Part shown: positions 5,853 through 10,904 of the stretch, in pieces
Numbering within the stretch: the first letter of the stretch is position 1
Layout of the letters: each line of letters begins with the position of its first letter
DNA from: UBA1067 sp963661055
GTDB lineage: Bacteria; Verrucomicrobiota; Kiritimatiellia; RFP12; UBA1067
DNA: 10,904 bases
Direction of reading: 5' to 3'
NCBI GenBank assembly: GCA_963661055.1
Contig: CAVLAC010000076.1
Location: forward strand, 1 to 10,904
The notes under the pieces: model-generated
The model's input: the letters and a program-made list of their open reading frames with translations, nothing else
What the model was told of the DNA's origin: nothing
Database searches by the model: none
Made by a program: the position numbers and the translations under genes

Positions 5853-6731
5853 ATGGGTTCGCGTTCAGCCGTCATTCGCGCTACGGTGCTTGAGGTGCTG
5901 TCCGAACCCTTGTCGCTACTTCTCACCCTTAGCGCCCTCGTTTTGGCAATTATTGGGCCCGTCCTTCATTGCCATAACTTTGGTTTGCCTGCACGGATGG
6001 CGTGCGAAGCGGGACTTTCCGCCCAGATGATAGGCGGGATTGCCCTCGGAATCTTTGCCGCCGTGAGGGCAATTCGCCGCGAGGAAGAGAGTGGCACACT
6101 CGCGATGGCGCTTGCCCACCCCATTTCGCGCGGCAGTTTCTTCCTAAGTAAGTGTATTGGCGTAAGCCTCGGCGTTTCGCTTCTCGTGGGGATAATCTTT
6201 TGTGTGACGGTCGCCCTCGTGCGCGGCGCTTTGATTGGGGCGGATTATGCCGCGCTTAGAGGGGATGTGCCGAGCATTTGGGGTCCCGCCGTCGCAATTG
6301 CCGTGGCAATTCCGCTCCTTGGCTTATTCGTGGGCGCGGCATGGAATCGGTTCGCGAATGGACGCTTCGTGTTTACTTCGCTTGTGACGATGATTGTGCT
6401 CGCTGGTGTGTCGTTGGGGTATCCGTGGGAAGGACGGCTTTTCGGGAGCCTTCTTATCTCATCTGCCGCGCTCCTTATTCCGACACTCGTCTTTACGCTT
6501 TTTGCCGCCGCGATGGCGTGCCGTTTCAAAGATCGCCAGGCAATTGCCCTCGCGTTTGCTATTTTGGTTATTTCCCTGCCTGCGCTGGGGAATTACTATC
6601 CGCCTACACGCGTCTTTCGTGAAGGTTGGGCGTGGGGCGACATTCTCCCCTTAGTGGGCGCGGCACTTCCGCTTCTCGTGGGGAGCGCTATCTTAGGCAT
6701 TCATTTCATGAACCGAAAGGATATTGGCTAA
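5853..6731 (+). CDS. ABC-2 type transporter permease (first subunit)
   Basis: Probable membrane subunit of an ABC-2 family transporter, 292 aa. About six to eight hydrophobic segments are visible, near residues 20-37, 57-72, 101-123, 142-163, 172-190, 198-221, 229-247 and 264-285. The cytoplasmic stretch RREEESGTLAMALAHPISRG (about 75-94) matches the E-x-G-T-L...L-x-x-P-I-S-R signature of NosY-like ABC-2 permeases. No clear Shine-Dalgarno precedes ATG 5853, so translation may be coupled to the gene ending 13 bp upstream. Its TAA overlaps the ATG of the ATPase by one base (TAATG). The substrate cannot be told from the sequence. Confidence 0.85.
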   Translation: MGSRSAVIRATVLEVLSEPLSLLLTLSALVLAIIGPVLHCHNFGLPARMACEAGLSAQMIGGIALGIFAAVRAIRREEESGTLAMALAHPISRGSFFLSKCIGVSLGVSLLVGIIFCVTVALVRGALIGADYAALRGDVPSIWGPAVAIAVAIPLLGLFVGAAWNRFANGRFVFTSLVTMIVLAGVSLGYPWEGRLFGSLLISSAALLIPTLVFTLFAAAMACRFKDRQAIALAFAILVISLPALGNYYPPTRVFREGWAWGDILPLVGAALPLLVGSAILGIHFMNRKDIG

Positions 6732-7486
6732 TGGAATCTGTCGTCAAATTGGACGGCGTCGCGAAGACTTTCCGTGACTTCTGGCTGAGACCCGTCGTGG
6801 AGGCGGTGAAGGGGCTCGACCTCAGCGTCAATCGCGGCGAAATCTTTGGCTTGCTCGGTCCGAATGGGAGTGGCAAATCTACGACCATCAAGATGATTCT
6901 CGGCTTGCTTGCCCCGACACGCGGCAAAGTTTCCCTCTTTGGTGAGCCACCGAAGTCCGTCATTGCCCGTCAGAAGCTTGGCTACCTGCCTGAACTTAGC
7001 TACTTACATCCGTTTCTCTCGGCGAAGGAGACACTGCGTTATTATGCGGGGCTCTGCAATTTGCCGCGAACGGAAGCGAAATCGCGCACGGTGGCACTTC
7101 TCGAGATGGTGGGGCTCGAGGCTGTCTCTTCGCGTGCTGTCGGGGGTTTTTCAAAGGGAATGGCGCGGCGTTTGGCGCTCGCCTGTGCACTTATCGGGCG
7201 CCCCGAGCTATTGATTCTCGATGAGCCCACGAGCGGACTTGACCCCGTCTCGACAAATGAGGTAAAGGAACTTGTTAAGACGCTTGCCAAGTCGGGTATG
7301 ACGGTGCTGATGACTTCCCACTTGCTTGGCGATGCCCAAGATGTCTGCGACCGCTTCGCCATTCTCAACCAAGGCGAGAAGGTTGCGGAAGGGGATGTGA
7401 AGTCCCTTAAGGGCTCGCTCCAGGACTACTTCCTTGCTAAAGTTGGTGAGGGACGCACCTTCCAAGTCGCCTCCTTCTTAACATGA
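6731..7486 (+). CDS. ABC transporter ATP-binding protein (ABC-2 class)
   Basis: Cytoplasmic ATPase that would power the flanking permeases; 251 aa, a standard length. Motifs are Walker A GPNGSGKST (43-51), a Q-loop region with YLPE (85-88) as in ABC-2/NosF/CcmA-type ATPases, signature FSKGM (140-144), Walker B LLILDE (160-165), D-loop SGLD (168-171) and the H-loop His197 in MTSH. All catalytic residues appear intact. ATG 6731 is chosen because it overlaps the permease stop and the protein then starts at the first beta strand (VVKLDGVAKTF). The frame is open back to 6626, but that part lies inside the permease gene. The stop overlaps the next ATG by four bases (ATGA). Confidence 0.95.
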   Translation: MESVVKLDGVAKTFRDFWLRPVVEAVKGLDLSVNRGEIFGLLGPNGSGKSTTIKMILGLLAPTRGKVSLFGEPPKSVIARQKLGYLPELSYLHPFLSAKETLRYYAGLCNLPRTEAKSRTVALLEMVGLEAVSSRAVGGFSKGMARRLALACALIGRPELLILDEPTSGLDPVSTNEVKELVKTLAKSGMTVLMTSHLLGDAQDVCDRFAILNQGEKVAEGDVKSLKGSLQDYFLAKVGEGRTFQVASFLT

Positions 7487-8739
7487 GACGCATTGCCGAG
7501 ATATTCACCCTTGAATGGCGCGCCTTGATTCGGCAAGGTGTCTTGCCGCTCCTTTGGCTTTTCTCGCTCGTATGGACTCTTGCCGCGCCATTTTGGTTGC
7601 AGTCGGACGGCACGGAACTTGGGGCACGCGAAGTCTTCTTGACTTATGGTGTCGGTGTCGTCTTTACCCTTTCTCTCATTGCCTTTGGGGCGAGCGCGGC
7701 AGGATCTCTTGCCCAAGAACGCGCGGCAAAACGCCTACAGCTCTCGCTGGTGCGCCCAGCTTCCGCCTTTTCTTTGGCGTGGGGACGCTTCCTTGCCCAT
7801 ACGGTCGCGTGCGCCACGGTCATCGCACTTTCCCTTCTTGTCGCGGCATTTGTCTGCAACCGAAACCACACCGCTTACCATGTGCGGTATCCGCTCTTGC
7901 AAACCCCTGCGGCGGAAGCCGAAGAAGCTTATGCCGCGTATATGAAGAGCCCTGAGACACCCGAGGCAGTCAAAAAGATGAAGAAGGCGGCGGTTTTGCG
8001 CATCCTCGAGCAAAAAGCCTTTGACCGCTATGAGACGATTCCGACGAATACGCTCGCCTCTTGGCAATTTGCCGCGCCGAAAGGCTGGAGTTCGGGCGCA
8101 CGGATGGCGCGCTTTAAGTTCGCGAGCCTCTATGATACACGCGGCGAAGTGCGCGGCTTGGTCTCGCTGGGTACGGAATCCGTCGCCGTCTCAAATGTGA
8201 CAAAAAGCGTGCTCTTTGCTTCGTTTTCGCCTACAAACGCGACCGAAACTGCCGCGCTCGCCTTCCATAACAAGGGTAGGACGACGCTGATGTTGCGTCC
8301 GCGTAGGGATGTGCAGCTTATGGACGAAGCGGGCACTTTTTTTGGGAACCTCGTTCGTGCGGGAGTCGTCCTTATTGCTCTTGCCGCGCTCGTCATTGCG
8401 TTTGCCACTTTCTTGGGCGCGGGGCTCGGACGCGCCGTCGCCGTCTTTACTTTGCTCGGCTTCCTCTTTGTTTCGCTCGTTGGACCTGATGTCATTGAGA
8501 ATTATCCCGACCCGCTCGAATCAAATCGCCTTGATAGCCTTGGGCTAACTCTCACCCGCACCGTCGACCGCGTGACGAAGCCTTTCTCGCGTCCGTCACC
8601 CATTAAAGCCCTTATCGCGGATGAGTATGTAGAAAATGATGAGTTGACGGAAGCCCTAGTCGTCAACATTATCCTTGTGCCGCTCGCCTTTGCCGCGTTC
8701 GCGGCACTTTGCCTTAGGCGCAAGGAGGAGGGTCTCTAA
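7483..8739 (+). CDS. ABC-2 type permease with large extracytoplasmic loop (second subunit)
   Basis: Second membrane subunit of the same transporter, 418 aa. Hydrophobic segments lie near 20-40, 53-76, 103-124, 289-311, 316-336 and 391-411. The segment RAAKRLQLSLVRPASAFSLAWGRFL (about 80-104) is a variant of the ABC-2 cytoplasmic motif. Residues about 125-288 form a soluble region between the third and fourth helices; with the N-terminus inside it would face the periplasm. It begins with a charged helical stretch (AAEAEEAYAAYM...KKMKKAA) followed by a beta-rich part. It shows no obvious homology to the first permease beyond the class motif, suggesting a heterodimeric transporter. Its start overlaps the ATPase (ATGA) and its stop overlaps the nucleosidase gene (TAATG). 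The substrate is unknown. Confidence 0.82.
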   Translation: MRRIAEIFTLEWRALIRQGVLPLLWLFSLVWTLAAPFWLQSDGTELGAREVFLTYGVGVVFTLSLIAFGASAAGSLAQERAAKRLQLSLVRPASAFSLAWGRFLAHTVACATVIALSLLVAAFVCNRNHTAYHVRYPLLQTPAAEAEEAYAAYMKSPETPEAVKKMKKAAVLRILEQKAFDRYETIPTNTLASWQFAAPKGWSSGARMARFKFASLYDTRGEVRGLVSLGTESVAVSNVTKSVLFASFSPTNATETAALAFHNKGRTTLMLRPRRDVQLMDEAGTFFGNLVRAGVVLIALAALVIAFATFLGAGLGRAVAVFTLLGFLFVSLVGPDVIENYPDPLESNRLDSLGLTLTRTVDRVTKPFSRPSPIKALIADEYVENDELTEALVVNIILVPLAFAAFAALCLRRKEEGL

Positions 8740-9416
8740 TGAGTACGGAAAATAAAGAGCCTGTTCAGCTCGTTTTTGTGGTGGCAATGCCGAAGGAAGC
8801 GCGAGCGCTTGCCAAGTATTTTGAGCACGATATTGAGAGGCGTGTGTGCGGACGCAAGATTTTGGAAGGGCAACTCAACGGACGCTCCGCCGCCATTGTT
8901 GAGTCTGGCATTGGCAAGGTAAATGCGGCGGCGGCGACACAACTCGCGCTTTCGCTGTATGACCCGAGTCGCATTCTTAACTTCGGGGTCGCGGGGGGGC
9001 TCTTGCCTAATATGAAAGTTGGCGAGATTTACCCTGTCGCGCGGGCTGTGGAATATGACTTTGACCTTTCCGAAATTAATGGCACGACAGCGGGTGTGCT
9101 AGATGAATACGATTCGCCGTATCTGAGGCTTTCCGTTGCCGAGGGGGATAGACCGCGCGCGCTGACACTTGTCTCGGGCGACCACTTTACGGACGATACA
9201 GCCGAGCACGACTTTTTGGCACGCTTCCAAGCGGGGCTTCGCGATATGGAAGGCGCGGCAATTGCGCATGTCTGCACTACGGCGGGGGTTGAGTGCCGCG
9301 CGTGGAAGTGCGTGAGTGATGTCGCGGGAGCGCCCGAAATGACACGGCAATATAAAGAGAATCTTGCACTTTGTCTCGATAAGTTGGCGGAAACCCTGCC
9401 TTTCCTTGAGTTTTGA
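8739..9416 (+). CDS. Nucleoside phosphorylase-fold protein, MTA/SAH nucleosidase-like
   Basis: Member of the PNP/UDP phosphorylase superfamily; most similar in layout to 5'-methylthioadenosine/S-adenosylhomocysteine nucleosidase, which cleaves adenine from MTA and SAH in the cytoplasm. It has 225 aa. Visible family elements are FVVAMPKEA with E20 (equivalent to E. coli Glu12), ESGIGKVNAA (55-64), NFGVAGGL (81-88), VGEIYPVARAVEYDFDLS (94-111), SGDHF (146-150), DMEGAAIAHVC with E171, and VSDVAG with D194 (equivalent to catalytic Asp197). The residue three before that Asp region is KCVSD where E. coli has RAISD, a conservative change. Futalosine hydrolase or another nucleosidase remains possible. 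It is coupled to the upstream permease by TAATG and abuts the GH20 gene. Confidence 0.8.
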   Translation: MSTENKEPVQLVFVVAMPKEARALAKYFEHDIERRVCGRKILEGQLNGRSAAIVESGIGKVNAAAATQLALSLYDPSRILNFGVAGGLLPNMKVGEIYPVARAVEYDFDLSEINGTTAGVLDEYDSPYLRLSVAEGDRPRALTLVSGDHFTDDTAEHDFLARFQAGLRDMEGAAIAHVCTTAGVECRAWKCVSDVAGAPEMTRQYKENLALCLDKLAETLPFLEF

Positions 9417-9418
9417 GT

Positions 9419-10747
9419 ATGTTTGAGACGCGTGGATATATGCTCGATATTAGCCGCGACCGCGTCCCGACGATGCGGACCTTGCGGCTGATTGTGGATT
9501 TGCTAGCCCGCTACCGCTATAACCAATTTCAACTCTATACGGAACATACTTTCGCCTACACGAATCATCCCACGGTTTGGGAGGAAGCGGATCCTCTAAC
9601 AGCGGAGGAAGTGCGCAAGTTAGATGCCTACTGCCAAATGCAGGGCATTGAGCTTGTTGCGAATCAAAATACCTTCGGGCATATGGAGCGGTGGCTGACG
9701 CTCCCGAAGTATAATCCGCTTGCGAAGTTTCCGAAGGGTGGCGCGATGACACCGTGGGGTACAATCAAGAAGGAGCCGACGACACTTGACCCGAAGAATC
9801 CCGCGTCACTTGAGCTCGTGACGGAACTCCTTAACGAACTTCTCCCAAACTTTACTTCGGGGCTTGTGAATATTGGTTGTGATGAGACTTTCGAGATTGC
9901 CGACCCCGAGGAATATCTGGACTTCGTCCTTAAGGTCGCGGATGTTGCGCGGCAGAAGGGGAAGCGTCCGATGTTCTGGGGCGACATCGTCCTTCGGCAC
10001 CCTGAACTCATAGAGCGCCTTCCGAAAGATATGATTGCGCTTGATTGGGGCTATGAGGGGAATCATCCGTTTGAAAAGGAATGTGCCGCGTTCGCCGCCT
10101 CAGGACTCGACTTTTATGTATGCCCAGGCACTTCGAGTTGGCGGTCTCTCGCGGGACGCGTTGAGAATATGCGAGAGAACTTGGAAGCGGCGGCTTTGGC
10201 GGGGCTCAAATATAAGGCGAAGGGCTATCTCGTCACGGATTGGGGTGACGCGGGGCATTGGCAACCCCTCGCCGCGAGCTTGCCAGGAATCATTCTGGGC
10301 GGAGCTTTTGCGTGCGACGGACGCAAAGCCGCGAAGATTGACCTTGAGAAAGAGTTGAACAGCGTGATGGGAGTTCCGTTGGGCGGGACGCTCCTGCGGC
10401 TGGGGGTGCTCTATTTGCATGGCGGAGCTTTGAAGGCGAATTGTTCGGAACTCTTTAATATCCTTGCCAATGACCGTGGCTATTCGCGGCATCCAGGGCT
10501 TACGCAAGCGGTTCTTGATGACATTAGTGGCTACGCGGTCGGCTGTCGCATTCAAGCCGAGAAGTGGGCGGACACAAACGATTGGGCGAAGGAGATTGTC
10601 TATATGGCAAATCTCATCGATTGTGCCTGCCATAGGCGTGATGAGACGCGCCTTCGTGCTCTCAGAGATGAACACGGGCGCATTTGGCGCTTGCGTTCCC
10701 GTGAAGGCGGCCGCATCGACTCCCTCGCCAAACTCCCAAGATTCTAG
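9419..10747 (+). CDS. Cytoplasmic GH20 beta-N-acetylhexosaminidase-like enzyme (GcnA-like)
   Basis: Probable exo-acting glycosidase releasing GlcNAc or a related hexosamine. From ATG 9419 it is 442 aa. RGYMLDISRDRVPTM and LLARYRYNQFQLYTEHTFAY near the N-terminus are typical of the GcnA-like branch of GH20 TIM barrels. NIGCDETFEI places the catalytic Asp-Glu pair at D155-E156, where classical GH20 enzymes have GGDE. FWGDI (187-190) and TDWGD (273-277) are further barrel-strand motifs. No signal peptide or N-terminal GH20b domain is present, so it should act in the cytoplasm on imported sugars. An in-frame TTG at 9413 would overlap the nucleosidase stop by four bases and add two residues; ATG is preferred. 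It is the last gene of the coupled block. Confidence 0.85.
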   Translation: MFETRGYMLDISRDRVPTMRTLRLIVDLLARYRYNQFQLYTEHTFAYTNHPTVWEEADPLTAEEVRKLDAYCQMQGIELVANQNTFGHMERWLTLPKYNPLAKFPKGGAMTPWGTIKKEPTTLDPKNPASLELVTELLNELLPNFTSGLVNIGCDETFEIADPEEYLDFVLKVADVARQKGKRPMFWGDIVLRHPELIERLPKDMIALDWGYEGNHPFEKECAAFAASGLDFYVCPGTSSWRSLAGRVENMRENLEAAALAGLKYKAKGYLVTDWGDAGHWQPLAASLPGIILGGAFACDGRKAAKIDLEKELNSVMGVPLGGTLLRLGVLYLHGGALKANCSELFNILANDRGYSRHPGLTQAVLDDISGYAVGCRIQAEKWADTNDWAKEIVYMANLIDCACHRRDETRLRALRDEHGRIWRLRSREGGRIDSLAKLPRF

Positions 10748-10771
10748 GTCAAGGTTCAAGGTCAAGGTCAA
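10747..10771. repeat. Hexamer tandem repeat GGTCAA at the GH20 stop
   Basis: GGTCAA, GGTTCAA, GGTCAA and GGTCAA run in tandem, beginning on the last base of the GH20 TAG codon. The repeat looks like slippage-generated sequence and has no visible regulatory role. Confidence 0.65.
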
Positions 10772-10810
10772 CAGTGGAATTGTTAATCTTCTAGTACTTA
10801 TTTTAACCGT

Positions 10811-10834
10811 GTAGAGTTGTAGAATTGTAGAACG
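10811..10834. repeat. 8-bp tandem repeat GTAGAATT, 3 units
   Basis: GTAGAGTT, GTAGAATT and GTAGAACG are head to tail and run directly into REPIN copy B. Each unit starts with GTAG, the tetranucleotide also found at the foot of the REP hairpins; this may be coincidence. Confidence 0.6.
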
Positions 10835-10904
10835 GCGGGCAAGGGACTGCCCGCCCTACCAAGCCCTACAATAGCGTACGGCAGGTAGGGGGCGCAGTCC
10901 CTTG
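10834..10904. repeat. REPIN-like palindromic repeat, copy B (cut by window end)
   Basis: The first hairpin GGCGGGCA-agggac-TGCCCGCC (10834-10855) has CTAC (10856-10859) at its foot. A spacer (10860-10884) follows. Then GTAG (10885-10888) leads into arm GGGGCGCA (10889-10896), loop GTCCCT (10897-10902) and the first two bases of the closing arm. The two halves are inverted copies differing at 2 of 21 positions. The spacer is the reverse complement of that in copy A, with a few differences. The hairpins may also act as transcript ends for the upstream operon, because no other terminator is seen after the GH20 gene. Confidence 0.72.

Noticed and set aside
6626..6730. Upstream extension of the ABC ATPase frame
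   Set aside because: It overlaps the permease gene by about 105 bp; ATG 6731 forms a TAATG junction and gives a standard ATPase N-terminus.
9710..9715. TATAAT inside the GH20 gene as an internal promoter
   Set aside because: There is no -35-like hexamer at the proper distance, and no gene start follows.
10100..10771. 223-codon open frame on the minus strand across the GH20 gene end
   Set aside because: It is antisense to clear GH20 sequence and reads into the hexamer repeat; a shadow of high-GC coding sequence.

Overview
The window reads as a chromosomal segment of a Gram-negative-type bacterium with roughly 55-60% GC. Every gene lies on the + strand. A secreted GH78 rhamnosidase, a GcnA-like GH20 enzyme and an Ala/Pro-rich lineage-type protein beside pyrH-frr suggest a glycan-degrading member of the PVC group (Kiritimatiellota or Lentisphaerota-like). 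That placement is inference from protein flavour and is not proven by any marker in the window.

Layout. Bases 1-778 contain no convincing gene but are dense in structure: a short hairpin, a REPIN-like element interrupted by a cluster of mini-hairpins, an 8-bp microsatellite, and a 22-bp-period array containing a perfect 14-bp inverted repeat. An extended -10 promoter (772-780) then drives a GH78 alpha-L-rhamnosidase (806-3628). A second, near-consensus sigma70-type promoter lies inside the 3' end of that gene and drives pyrH (UMP kinase, 3621-4349), followed by frr (ribosome recycling factor, 4392-4955). Next is an unrecognised Ala/Pro-rich, tail-anchored protein (5000-5839). It is followed by a tightly coupled set: ABC-2 permease, ABC ATPase, ABC-2 permease with a large extracytoplasmic loop, a nucleoside phosphorylase/MTA-SAH-nucleosidase-fold enzyme, and a cytoplasmic GH20 hexosaminidase-like enzyme (5853-10747). 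The junctions TAATG, ATGA and TAATG indicate translational coupling through this block. After the GH20 gene come short tandem repeats and a second REPIN-like element, inverted relative to the first and cut by the window end.

How the genes fit. pyrH and frr are housekeeping genes and appear without their usual rpsB-tsf neighbours. The rhamnosidase works outside the cytoplasm on rhamnose-containing glycans, while the GH20 enzyme has no signal peptide and probably trims imported amino-sugar oligosaccharides. The ABC module is a membrane exporter or remodelling system of unknown substrate, and the tail-anchored protein just upstream may belong with it. The most unusual signals are the REPIN-like pair, which has GTAG feet, AGGGAC/GTCCCT loops and compensated stem changes; the 22-bp array with alternative stems; and the tail-anchored protein with repeated K/R-T-x-R-I motifs.
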